The notes beneath the pieces are model-generated. The model was given only the letters and a program-made list of their open reading frames with translations, did not search any database and was not told where the DNA came from. Of a stretch of 64,000 nt of DNA, positions 20,463 to 28,704 are shown piece by piece. Each line of letters starts with the position of its first letter. Positions within the stretch are counted from its first letter, which is position 1. The position numbers and the translations under genes are program-made. The DNA comes from Agriterribacter humi (GTDB lineage Bacteria > Bacteroidota > Bacteroidia > Chitinophagales > Chitinophagaceae): the NCBI RefSeq assembly GCF_009192765.1, contig NZ_VOHQ01000009.1, positions 169,797 through 233,796 on the forward strand, given 5' to 3'.

Positions 20463-22097
20463 TTATCTTGGCACTTTAAATAAACGGTAGGGAACATTGG
20501 ATTTCAGCACACTTCCTTCGAGCCCCCAACTGGCATCGGCACGGATCCCAAAATGGCTGAGCACATTCACCGCAACATCTGTAAGTCCGATCGGATAGTA
20601 CGGGTGGCGCTCGGTGGCAGTACCCACCAGTTCACCATTGTTGCCTTTGCCGCTGTAATCTTTCACTATAGTGCCTCTTACTTCATCCATTTTCAGGTAA
20701 AGATTCAGCGAAGCTTTGTTGGGATGGTTACTGTTTTCAATATTGCGGAGGTACATGTAGTCTTTGATCGTTGCGGCAGACAGAACATCCGTCCATATTC
20801 TTACTTCATTTAGAGAACCTGCCCAGTTGGGTGCGCCGCCGCTGTAAGTTTGCGTCCCATCCTGTCCCAGGCACATGTAATCATAAGGTGAAGCCATTTG
20901 GTCTGCATCTTTATAAGTCAGCACTGATTCATTTACTTTTTCCCCATCCTGGTATATTGTACAGCGTTTTGTTTTATCAAATGTAACTGCCAGGTGATGC
21001 CAGTTTCCGTCTTCCAGCGGTTTGGAAGAACCAATGTCATACCGTTCCGTTTTTTGGTTGGCGATATTGATCTTCCATGTTGACCCGCTCCTGCAAATGG
21101 TAAAGCCAGGCAAGCCACCTGAATCCCAGTTCTTATCCCCTATAATGGAGGGGTCACTGTTGTTAGCACCAGCTTTCGCCCAAAATTCGATGGTGAATTT
21201 GTTCATTCCCTGTAAGGCTGTTCCCCTTATAGGGATACGCACATACGTCTTGTCGCCGGAAGCCGCTTTATTCAACGTTAAAATATTATCCGCATTTTCA
21301 CGGGGGGCCAGCGCCGTACCGATCAGTTCTTTTTTGTCCATTTCTGCTCCCGAGAAAATAATCGGTACATTAATTTCTTCCGGTGTGGTGCTTTGTGGCG
21401 TTCCAGACTCTGTACCTCCGTGGGTAGAAGCCAGGAAAATATTCCAGTCTTCATTTGCAAAATCTGTACGGGACTGAATAGCAGCATGTAACCCTGCAAC
21501 ATATTCATCAATCTTCTGAATCGCCTGCACATAGCGCGCCTGGCGAAGCTGGAAGCCCACTTCTCCCCCTACATCAGCCGGACTGCTGAATTGCACGAAT
21601 ACAGCGCCCATATCTGCCTGCTTGAGCAGTTCCACCGATTTATTATAAACTTCCTCATCGGAAGCATATTGAAATTTATAATCTGCAGCAGCGTTCAACA
21701 AGCTGTTTACTTCCATAGTGCGCGCCACGGATGCTACGACTACCGAAGTGAGTACAGACTTGATGCGCGTGACCACCGAAGGATATTGCGCAAAATTGTT
21801 CCCCGAAAAAGAATTATTTTCCGTTACGCCATGTTTATCCGACGAAACGCCCGTCAACATGGTGGACCAGCCGGAACTGGTATAGGCAGGAACGCCGCCA
21901 TAACCGCTCATGCTATAGGAACCGTTTGCCTTGAGCGCGCCAATACCCGGGGTGGCGGCGTAATCAATAGCGGTATTAATAATACCATCTACGCCAATCA
22001 CCAGTATCTTTTTGGTTTTAGTTTGAGCAGCAACAAAACTGCCTTCCATCAGCAAAACAGCCAGTGCCAGGCAGCCATATTTAAACAAGTATTTCAT
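20463..22097 (-). CDS. ENPP-fold (likely catalytically dead) domain fused to LamG domain
   Basis: 544-aa exported protein; signal peptide 1-24 ends at VAAQ. Residues 28-255 follow the alkaline phosphatase/ENPP fold: VIGVDG (Asp37), nucleophile-position Thr73, Asp175 and THGG. Compared with the intact paralogue at 14076-14966, four key positions are replaced: Asn73 by Gly76, His185 by Glu179, Asp228 by Thr225 and His236 by Thr233. Hydrolysis is therefore doubtful. Residues about 268-490 form a LamG/concanavalin domain with NWDSGGLPGF and WHHLAVTFD. I infer a binding or structural role at the surface. It is preceded by a 117-bp gap containing the shared leader repeat. Confidence 0.82.
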   Translation of the reverse strand: MKYLFKYGCLALAVLLMEGSFVAAQTKTKKILVIGVDGIINTAIDYAATPGIGALKANGSYSMSGYGGVPAYTSSGWSTMLTGVSSDKHGVTENNSFSGNNFAQYPSVVTRIKSVLTSVVVASVARTMEVNSLLNAAADYKFQYASDEEVYNKSVELLKQADMGAVFVQFSSPADVGGEVGFQLRQARYVQAIQKIDEYVAGLHAAIQSRTDFANEDWNIFLASTHGGTESGTPQSTTPEEINVPIIFSGAEMDKKELIGTALAPRENADNILTLNKAASGDKTYVRIPIRGTALQGMNKFTIEFWAKAGANNSDPSIIGDKNWDSGGLPGFTICRSGSTWKINIANQKTERYDIGSSKPLEDGNWHHLAVTFDKTKRCTIYQDGEKVNESVLTYKDADQMASPYDYMCLGQDGTQTYSGGAPNWAGSLNEVRIWTDVLSAATIKDYMYLRNIENSNHPNKASLNLYLKMDEVRGTIVKDYSGKGNNGELVGTATERHPYYPIGLTDVAVNVLSHFGIRADASWGLEGSVLKSNVPYRLFKVPR

Positions 22098-22205
22098 TCG
22101 TATATTTTATTTTTTGTTTGGTCGAATGCCCGCCTGACCCGACGGGCAGGGAACGCCTTATATACATTCCCTTGTGTGCGAAATATTTTCATGGGCGTTT
22201 CATCC
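22098..22205 (-). repeat. Leader repeat copy 1 (upstream of ENPP-like/LamG gene)
   Basis: One of three imperfect copies of a ~90-bp intergenic unit in the SusCD locus. Minus-strand landmarks are ATGAAACG..., CACAAGGGAATGTATAT, GTTCC, ATTCGACC, an A-rich tract and ATATACGAATGAAA at the gene start. This copy has an insertion holding the inverted repeat TGCCCG/CGGGCA. Confidence 0.6.
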
Positions 22206-22214
22206 ACGTGTTTT

Positions 22215-23063
22215 TTATTTGTATAACCGAACTACATAACTGCCCGGAATCCCTATTACAAAGTTGAAATTGTAGGCCTCATAGCTCACCTGTTCCACGC
22301 CGCCGACTTCTGTTACCATTTTCCAGGTTGCATAGGTATCCGACTGCTTTACCGGGAAATTCACATTCCAGATCTCCCCGTCATCGGTATCATCCACAAA
22401 AGTGCCCTTGAATCCTGCAGCGCGATCTTTGGTAAAGTCAATATAATCACCCGGAAGCGGCTGACCATCGAGGTATCCCACAAAACGAATTTGATTGGGC
22501 GTATCGCCCACACGTTCTATTTCCGGTTGCTTGGCCATCCCCGGCGACCAGGATAGTATATCGGTCTCTTTAAATTCCACAACAAGGGCATCTTTCAACA
22601 ACCTGACGCCCGATTTGTTAGATACCTGAATATCAAAATGATATTCCCCTGCAGGAATCCTGTTTCCCTCCTGTATTTCCAGCACACCGGTATACTCATT
22701 GATGCCCACGGCGGGAACCATTACGGTATCCGACTTCAGCGCCAGCTCTTCCGCGCTTTCATTGCCAACAATAGCTTCTTTATAGCGGATCACAGGAATT
22801 TCATCGCTTAATGCACTAACCGGTTTTCCGCCGGGTTCCCGGATCTCCGCAATTTCAAACTTCAGGGGCAGTGTGGAAGTGGAAGGCTGAAAATCCCCGA
22901 TGTTCTGCTGCAACCCGGAAATCGCAAATTGTTTCCTGTTTTTATAAATAATGTCCGGAGCAATACTACCCTCTTGCGGAATTTTAGTGCAGGCGCCGGC
23001 CAGCAGCATGGTAAACCCAAGCACTGCTGTCAAAAATCGGAATATCTTGTTGTTGTGTATCAT
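22215..23063 (-). CDS. DUF5007-like lipoprotein
   Basis: Exported lipoprotein of 282 aa when started at the Met of MIHNNKIFRF (23063); a signal peptide leads to Cys in LLAGAC. The longer frame to 23111 would overlap the fasciclin gene and is rejected. The mature protein is beta-rich and resembles, from memory, DUF5007-type proteins that accompany SusCD and fasciclin lipoproteins in Bacteroidota. Function unknown. It starts 7 bp after the fasciclin gene, so the two are tightly coupled. Confidence 0.7.
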   Translation of the reverse strand: MIHNNKIFRFLTAVLGFTMLLAGACTKIPQEGSIAPDIIYKNRKQFAISGLQQNIGDFQPSTSTLPLKFEIAEIREPGGKPVSALSDEIPVIRYKEAIVGNESAEELALKSDTVMVPAVGINEYTGVLEIQEGNRIPAGEYHFDIQVSNKSGVRLLKDALVVEFKETDILSWSPGMAKQPEIERVGDTPNQIRFVGYLDGQPLPGDYIDFTKDRAAGFKGTFVDDTDDGEIWNVNFPVKQSDTYATWKMVTEVGGVEQVSYEAYNFNFVIGIPGSYVVRLYK

Positions 23064-23070
23064 CTCTTTC

Positions 23071-23706
23071 CTAATTAAATCCAAAAATGTGTGAATCAGC
23101 AGCGAGCACATGCACTATCCCGTTGGTAGAGCGCAGGTCTGCGGTTTCAACCTGTACAGATTGGTACAGTTCTGTGCCGCCGGGCATACCTTTGTTGAGC
23201 GAAAAGATGATATACTTAGCGCCCATATTCACATTCCCCAGGTAATCATCCTGTACGATATTAAAACGCGCTTTGGCGCCCCCATAAGTGGTATCATAAC
23301 TATAAATGGTGGCCAGTTCGCTGCGCACGATTTGTTTGTCGGGAATAATATAGTTTTTAAGGATGGCTTCAATTTTTTCCATATCCTCCGCCGGAATCCC
23401 GCTGAAGGTTTTAGGCCGCTTTTCCGGATCCGGGTATACCAGGTTAAAAAAATTATGAATGGAATAATTCTTCGGAGCCAGAAAGGTGGAGCCATTGGCA
23501 TTCACAGCCGCTTCCAGCCCGGTGAGGTTGATTAGTGTGACCAACGTATCAAACACTTCAGGACGGCTTTTCAGGTAATCCATGGTAGACATACCGAGGG
23601 TAGTTGTTTCGTCAGGATTCAACGTGCCGCCGTCCGCAAAATAATCCTTGCTGCATCCGGTAGTAAACACCACACTTACAAGCGCCATTGCGATTATTAA
23701 TTTCAT
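23071..23706 (-). CDS. Fasciclin-domain lipoprotein
   Basis: 211-aa lipoprotein with Cys18 in FTTGC. The mature region is a single fasciclin (FAS1) domain: the early helix LVTLINLTGLEAAV, the ANGSTFLAPKNYSI motif (equivalent of the TVFAPTN box), and the closing TNGIVHVLAADSHIF (equivalent of NGVIHVID). FAS1 domains mediate adhesion or glycan/protein binding. Located right after the SusD gene (238-bp gap with repeats) and 7 bp before the DUF5007-like gene, it is presumably an accessory surface subunit of the SusCD complex. Confidence 0.87.
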   Translation of the reverse strand: MKLIIAMALVSVVFTTGCSKDYFADGGTLNPDETTTLGMSTMDYLKSRPEVFDTLVTLINLTGLEAAVNANGSTFLAPKNYSIHNFFNLVYPDPEKRPKTFSGIPAEDMEKIEAILKNYIIPDKQIVRSELATIYSYDTTYGGAKARFNIVQDDYLGNVNMGAKYIIFSLNKGMPGGTELYQSVQVETADLRSTNGIVHVLAADSHIFGFN

Positions 23707-23800
23707 TCGTTATCTTTTATGTTTTTAATGGTCGAATGGAACTCCGCATATACATCCCCCTGTGTGAAAAACTTATCACGCTTCGTTTCATTCGTATATT
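23707..23800 (-). repeat. Leader repeat copy 2 (upstream of fasciclin gene)
   Basis: Second copy of the SusCD-locus leader unit. In the minus sense it starts with the same ATATACGAATGAAAC signature used by the genes themselves (ATG at 23791), opens a 24-codon reading frame ending at 23717, and then runs into the fasciclin start 10 bp later. The frame may be a duplicated start region and not a real peptide gene. Confidence 0.6.
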
Positions 23801-23825
23801 TTGTTTATCATTTTTAGTTTAGTCT

Positions 23826-23944
23826 TGAGTTTTCAGCTATCAGCCTCCAGCTTTCAGTCTTCACATTTCACTTCTCACTATTCACCATTCACCTTTTCAC
23901 TTCTCACATTTCACCTCTCACTTTCACGCATTCACTATTCACTC
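23826..23944. repeat. TTCACTATTCACC/TTCACTTCTCAC word repeat
   Basis: About 115 bp of degenerate units with roughly 8-bp spacing, such as CACTTCTCACTATTCACC, directly after the SusD stop. A similar tract lies at 34551-34655. No ORF and no hairpin terminator is seen within it. Confidence 0.6.
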
Positions 23945-25474
23945 CTATTGGTTGAACTGCCAGTAATAAGTCTGCTCCATATTGGGATTGTTGGCAAAAG
24001 CTTCGTCGCTCACGGGGAAAAATCCGGCGCCATCCTTTTCTCCCTGAGCGGTGATATACGGATTAAACTCGTGCAAACGGCCCAGTCGAACTAAATCATA
24101 CACACGCTGAAATTCGCCAATCAGCTCCCTGCGCCTTTCTTCCAGCACTTCTTCAATAACGATAGCCTGGTCGTCTCTGGTGAATACCGGAATCCCTGCG
24201 CGGGTACGCACAGCATTCAGGTTTTCCAATGCAGCGGGCACATTGCCAAGCCTTGCATCCGCTTCAGCTTTCAGCAGCAATATATCTGCATACCGGAAAA
24301 CAGGCACCGGCGCTTCCATCAGGCTATAGCTGCGGTCTTTCACCTTTCTGAATTTGGCGAACATAATCGCTCTTTCCCCATTGGCCAGCGGATCCGCCAA
24401 TACGGGTCTCAGCTCACTGGCACTTACCGAAAAATCAATGCTTTCAAAAAATGCCGGTACTCTTTTGTCGGACTTATCCCTGGCATAGTCAGGATAGATC
24501 TCTAATATTTTTGACTTCGGTACGGCCAGCGACAAATTGCTTCTGTCGGTATAGGGGTTGGTGAGATAATAGGTCATAATATGTCCATAGTAATCGGCAT
24601 ATTCCCCTTTCTTGATATCATAATACATTTCTAAGATCACCTCTTCCGACTCCCCGGCATCAAATAAATTCCGGAACTGGTCAATAGGCACCAGTTTAAA
24701 AGTATTGGAACCGATGATTTCTTTCATCGCATCGGAGGCGCCCTGGTAATCTTTTAGCCACATCAACGCATGGGCTTTCATTGCGAGTGCCGCACCTTTG
24801 GTGCCTCTCGACATGGACTCTTTTATGGTCCCTTCATATTTCCATGGCAGGTCCGGTATGGCTATATCCGCTTCATCCACCACCATTTGCATCACTGTGT
24901 TGAGCGGTTCCCTGCCCAGTGGCTTCACATTACGGGATTCCAGGTTAATAGGAACGTCTCCCCATATCCGCGCTGCATAAAAATGCGCCAATGCTCTTAG
25001 AAAATGGGCTTCTGCCAGTAACTGCTTTTTTTTATCCGCTGTCAGCCCATCGGTAATCTGGGGAATTTTTTCAAGCACCAGGTTGCACTGTTCAATAGCT
25101 CTGTAAAAAAGCCTCCAGTTGGTCATCGGTTCCAGCTCTGTTCGCTGAATTAAATGGTTTTGAAAACCGGCCCCCCAGTCTCCGTCATCATTCGGCGTAA
25201 TCCAGTCTCCTGAGCGGGAATCACCCCAGAAATAATAATCGCCCCAGGATCCGTTACGGGTTGTTGCCGGCGTGTCATCTTTGGTTAACCCCGACAGCGC
25301 CCGGCGAAAAATCGCGAAAGCCGCTGCTACCGCACCCTCCGCATCGGCTCCTGTTTTCCAGGCCTGATCTTCTGTTACGGTATTGATCGGCAACTGGTCC
25401 AACCACTTTTTGCAGGACTCCCCCATAAGGGAGAAGAGCGCTATACAAACAATAATGATATTTTTATTTTTCAT
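23945..25474 (-). CDS. SusD/RagB-family nutrient-binding lipoprotein
   Basis: Outer-membrane lipoprotein that caps a SusC channel and binds substrate. Start chosen at the Met of MKNKNIIIV (25474), giving 509 aa and a lipoprotein signal with Cys21 in GESCKKWLDQ; the preceding Met at 25510 lies inside the leader repeat. SusD hallmarks include WRLFYRAIEQCNLVLEKIP, AEAHFLRALAHFYAARIWGD and the C-terminal RYADILLLKAEADARLGN and ERRRELIGEFQRVYDLVRLG. It follows the 1022-aa SusC gene by 123 bp with leader repeat copy 3 between them. Ligand unknown. Confidence 0.93.
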   Translation of the reverse strand: MKNKNIIIVCIALFSLMGESCKKWLDQLPINTVTEDQAWKTGADAEGAVAAAFAIFRRALSGLTKDDTPATTRNGSWGDYYFWGDSRSGDWITPNDDGDWGAGFQNHLIQRTELEPMTNWRLFYRAIEQCNLVLEKIPQITDGLTADKKKQLLAEAHFLRALAHFYAARIWGDVPINLESRNVKPLGREPLNTVMQMVVDEADIAIPDLPWKYEGTIKESMSRGTKGAALAMKAHALMWLKDYQGASDAMKEIIGSNTFKLVPIDQFRNLFDAGESEEVILEMYYDIKKGEYADYYGHIMTYYLTNPYTDRSNLSLAVPKSKILEIYPDYARDKSDKRVPAFFESIDFSVSASELRPVLADPLANGERAIMFAKFRKVKDRSYSLMEAPVPVFRYADILLLKAEADARLGNVPAALENLNAVRTRAGIPVFTRDDQAIVIEEVLEERRRELIGEFQRVYDLVRLGRLHEFNPYITAQGEKDGAGFFPVSDEAFANNPNMEQTYYWQFNQ

Positions 25475-25556
25475 TCGTATATCTTTTGTTTTTTTAATGG
25501 AACTACGCATGCATGTTCTTTGTTTGAAAAATTATCATGCTTCGTTTCATGTTCAA
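25475..25556 (-). repeat. Leader repeat copy 3 (upstream of SusD gene)
   Basis: Third copy of the leader unit. Minus-strand order: ATGAAACGAAGCATGATAA, CATGCATGCGTAGTTCC, an A-rich tract, GATATACGAATGAAA. Compared with copy 2 it lacks the GGTCG insertion. The A-rich tract plus ATACGA probably serves as the translation start region in place of a Shine-Dalgarno. Confidence 0.6.
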
Positions 25557-25597
25557 CTGACTTTATTTTGCCTGAATCATAATGATCATAGTAATTA

Positions 25598-28500
25598 TTA
25601 TAGTGAAATGGAAACGCCGAACAACAGCATCCTTCGCATGGGATACCCGCCTGACATGTCAAAACCATCAATGGTAACCAACTCAGCATCCGGACCACTG
25701 TACTTTTGGAAGGTCACTAAGTTATCCGCCGTACAATATATCCGCATTCTTTCAAAGGGAAGGCGCTGCATGATCTTCTTGTTAAACGTGTAAGACAGGG
25801 TGGCAGACCTGATTTTGAAATAAGAACCGTCTTCTATATACTCCGAATCATAATTGATCACCTGGGTCGCATCGCTCCAGGGATTGAGTGCAGGATACCT
25901 CGCATTATCACCGCTTTTTTCCCAGATGGAATATTTGTCGAAGTTGGGGAGCGAGCCGCTTCCCGCAAAAGCCTTACCCAGTTTGAGCCGGTCGAGCAAG
26001 GCAGTATTAACAATGTCTCTGCCAATCACAAAAGTGGCGACCAGGTTAAGGCTAAACTGTTTATAGGTGAAATCATTGGTCCAACCCCCGTTCCATTTCG
26101 GATTCGGATCGCCTGAATACACTCGGTCCGACACATCAATACGATAGTCGCCGTCCTGATCCCTGAAATTACGATCGCCCACCTGCAGGGTCTTGCCCTG
26201 CAATCCCAGCAGTTTTTTCCCGGTTTTGGGATCTACCGGTACCTGGTCTTCCGCCTGGTAAATACCTTGTGATTCATAGAAGAAGAAACCGTTGAGCGGA
26301 GCGCCTACCCGGATAATAGAGCCAAAGTCCTGACCTGAAGTGCTGGTTTTAATGATATCGGCATTGCCATCGGGAAGCCTGATGACACTGTTTTTGTTAT
26401 AGGCAAAGTTCAGGTTGGTATTCCAGGTAAAATCACTGCCGAATCTCATGTTGGTATTGACGGTAAATTCCAACCCGCGGTTCAATACATCCGCCGCATT
26501 GCGGTATACCTCGTTATAGCCCGATGTAGTGGGCAGGGCAGTAGATAAAAGCAATCCCTTGGTTAATTTTTCATATGCATCAAAAATAACCTCCACCTTC
26601 CCTTTGAATAAGGTTAAATCTACACCGATATTGGCCATGTTGGTTTTCACCCAGGTAAGATTGTCGTTCTTAAAACCATCATACCAGGTAGGTGTAAATC
26701 CTGAAATACCCCCATAAGCTATCTCTATTAAAGAATTATACTGGTCGAGTGAGCCACCGTCCATGATGCCCAGGGCCAGGTAGTTATTATCCCAGGTGGT
26801 GCCGGACAATCCATAGCTACCCCGGATCTTACCGTTCGTTAACCAGCCTGCGTTAGCAAAAATATCCTCTTTATAGAAATTCCAGCCTGCTGAAATAGAT
26901 GGGAATACGCCCCAGCGGTTGGCCTTCCCGAACTTAGAGGAACCGTCTGTACGGATAGAGGCCCCCAGCAGGTACTTCTGTTGAAAATTATAATCGAGGC
27001 GGCTGAAATAAGACATCAGGGTGCTGGCGCCATAATTGCTGGAGCCGATACTATTACCCTGCGGCCAGTTCACAGATTGCGACAACGTAGGTGATGCACT
27101 AACACTATTGACGGAGGTAGTTTTTGCCTCTGTTTTTTCCATACTCTGCCCCAGTAACACGCTTAAGCTGTGCCCGTTTCCAAACTTAGGTGTATAAGTC
27201 ACCGTATTCTGGAACAGCAGGTTTTGGTTTTCACCGGTGGCGCTCAGGTTAGTCGCTCTCAGGGTGCGCCTGGATTCAGAATAAGTATCCTGCATGACCC
27301 GCAGGTATTCCAGGCTAAGGCTGGCTTTATAGCTCAGGTTCCGGGCAAGATTAAGGGTAGCGTCAGAGCTGAAACGTACCCGGTCATTGAGATTAGAAAT
27401 ATTACCAGGTTGGTAAACCTCCGCTCCTTTTACCAGCGGGTTATCCGGTAGCGGCAACAGCGAAGAATAGCCGGAGGACAATCCGTCCGGGTTCCTGCCC
27501 TGGTCGGTACGTGAAACGGCCAGCGTATTATTAATGATCAATTTATTTTTTAAGGCATTGAAACTGGTACTTGCCATGAGGCTGTAGCGTTTGAAGCCGG
27601 TATTGAACAGAATACCTTTGCTATCCATATAGCCCATGCTGATACTGTATTGACCAAAATCGCCCGCCCCGCGGATGGAGGCATTGTAATCTTGTGTAAC
27701 GGAGGTGTTATACAAATAGCCCTGCCAGTCGGATGAGTTGTTGTAGAATGGGTTGGTCACATCGGTGTACATCGCCGGCATAGACAAGCCGTAGGGTGCG
27801 TACAGGTCATACAGGCGTTGTACCTGTTCCCGTTCTTTGGTGCCACCGGCCACATCCCGCAATTGCGGTACAAAATTGACGCCGGTGCGAATATTGAGAT
27901 TGATCTGTGGTTTTCCTCTTTTTCCCTTTTTGGTCGTGATCAGGATCACACCGTTGGCCGCCCTGGATCCGTAAATCGCCGCGGCAGAGGCATCTTTGAG
28001 CACCACCACATCTTCTATGTCGCTGGGGTTGAGGTCTGCCAGCACATTGGTGCTGGTTACAGCAAACTCACTGCTCATTCTTGAAATGATGGGGATGCCG
28101 TCAATTACATACAACGGCTCAGAAATGGCGGAAGCATCGCCACGGCTTACGGCTGCCAGCCCCCTGATGATGATGGCGGGCGTTGCACCCGGTTCCCCGG
28201 AATTCAACTGTACATTCACCCCTGCAACTCTACCCTGCAGCAACGAACCGAAAGATTCTGCTGCCTGTCCTTCCGTGATCTTGTCCATTTTGATTGAGGT
28301 AACAGAACCTGTAATTTCCTGCTTCACCTGGCTTTTATAACCTGTAACGACTACGTCGCTCAGGATTTTATTTTCCTGGGTCAGTTTGATCGAGAGATCC
28401 GCCGCTTTTCTAAACACGATTTCACGGGACTCAAAACCCACGGATGAAAAAGTGAGCGTATCGCCCACGCTCACCCGCAACCGGAAACTTCCAGCGGCAT

Positions 28501-28666
28501 TGGTAGTAGCGCCGGTATTTTTACCTTTGATTCCTACCGAAGCACCGACAACCGGTTTGCCATCGGAATCGCTGATTTTACCGGTCATTACGGATTGCGC
28601 AATGCCTGCTACGGACAGCATCAGTACTGCAAAAAGCAAACAGACCCCTTTCATTAATGCCTTCAT
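25598..28666 (-). CDS. SusC/RagA-family TonB-linked outer-membrane transporter
   Basis: 1022-aa TonB-dependent transporter. Signal peptide 1-23 ends GIAQ. An N-terminal carboxypeptidase-regulatory-like domain (about 25-105) includes GKPVVGASVGIKGKNTGA. The plug domain (about 115-230) has SSGL-equivalent LQGRVAGVNV, IIIRGLAAVSRGD, PLYVIDGIP and VLKDASAAAIYGSRAANGVI, all diagnostic of the SusC class. A 22-strand-type beta barrel fills the rest and ends in an aromatic/hydrophobic strand. There is no secretin/STN domain, so no direct anti-sigma signalling is expected. Pairs with the downstream SusD protein (23945-25474). It lies 38 bp after the second SusD gene. Confidence 0.95.
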   Translation of the reverse strand: MKALMKGVCLLFAVLMLSVAGIAQSVMTGKISDSDGKPVVGASVGIKGKNTGATTNAAGSFRLRVSVGDTLTFSSVGFESREIVFRKAADLSIKLTQENKILSDVVVTGYKSQVKQEITGSVTSIKMDKITEGQAAESFGSLLQGRVAGVNVQLNSGEPGATPAIIIRGLAAVSRGDASAISEPLYVIDGIPIISRMSSEFAVTSTNVLADLNPSDIEDVVVLKDASAAAIYGSRAANGVILITTKKGKRGKPQINLNIRTGVNFVPQLRDVAGGTKEREQVQRLYDLYAPYGLSMPAMYTDVTNPFYNNSSDWQGYLYNTSVTQDYNASIRGAGDFGQYSISMGYMDSKGILFNTGFKRYSLMASTSFNALKNKLIINNTLAVSRTDQGRNPDGLSSGYSSLLPLPDNPLVKGAEVYQPGNISNLNDRVRFSSDATLNLARNLSYKASLSLEYLRVMQDTYSESRRTLRATNLSATGENQNLLFQNTVTYTPKFGNGHSLSVLLGQSMEKTEAKTTSVNSVSASPTLSQSVNWPQGNSIGSSNYGASTLMSYFSRLDYNFQQKYLLGASIRTDGSSKFGKANRWGVFPSISAGWNFYKEDIFANAGWLTNGKIRGSYGLSGTTWDNNYLALGIMDGGSLDQYNSLIEIAYGGISGFTPTWYDGFKNDNLTWVKTNMANIGVDLTLFKGKVEVIFDAYEKLTKGLLLSTALPTTSGYNEVYRNAADVLNRGLEFTVNTNMRFGSDFTWNTNLNFAYNKNSVIRLPDGNADIIKTSTSGQDFGSIIRVGAPLNGFFFYESQGIYQAEDQVPVDPKTGKKLLGLQGKTLQVGDRNFRDQDGDYRIDVSDRVYSGDPNPKWNGGWTNDFTYKQFSLNLVATFVIGRDIVNTALLDRLKLGKAFAGSGSLPNFDKYSIWEKSGDNARYPALNPWSDATQVINYDSEYIEDGSYFKIRSATLSYTFNKKIMQRLPFERMRIYCTADNLVTFQKYSGPDAELVTIDGFDMSGGYPMRRMLLFGVSISL

Positions 28667-28704
28667 TACATTTGTTTTTTCGGTTCAATTATTTATCAAC
28701 TCCA

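Noticed and set aside
23826..23944. CRISPR-like array
   Set aside because: Units are about 8 bp and degenerate, without conserved repeats separated by unique spacers and without cas genes.
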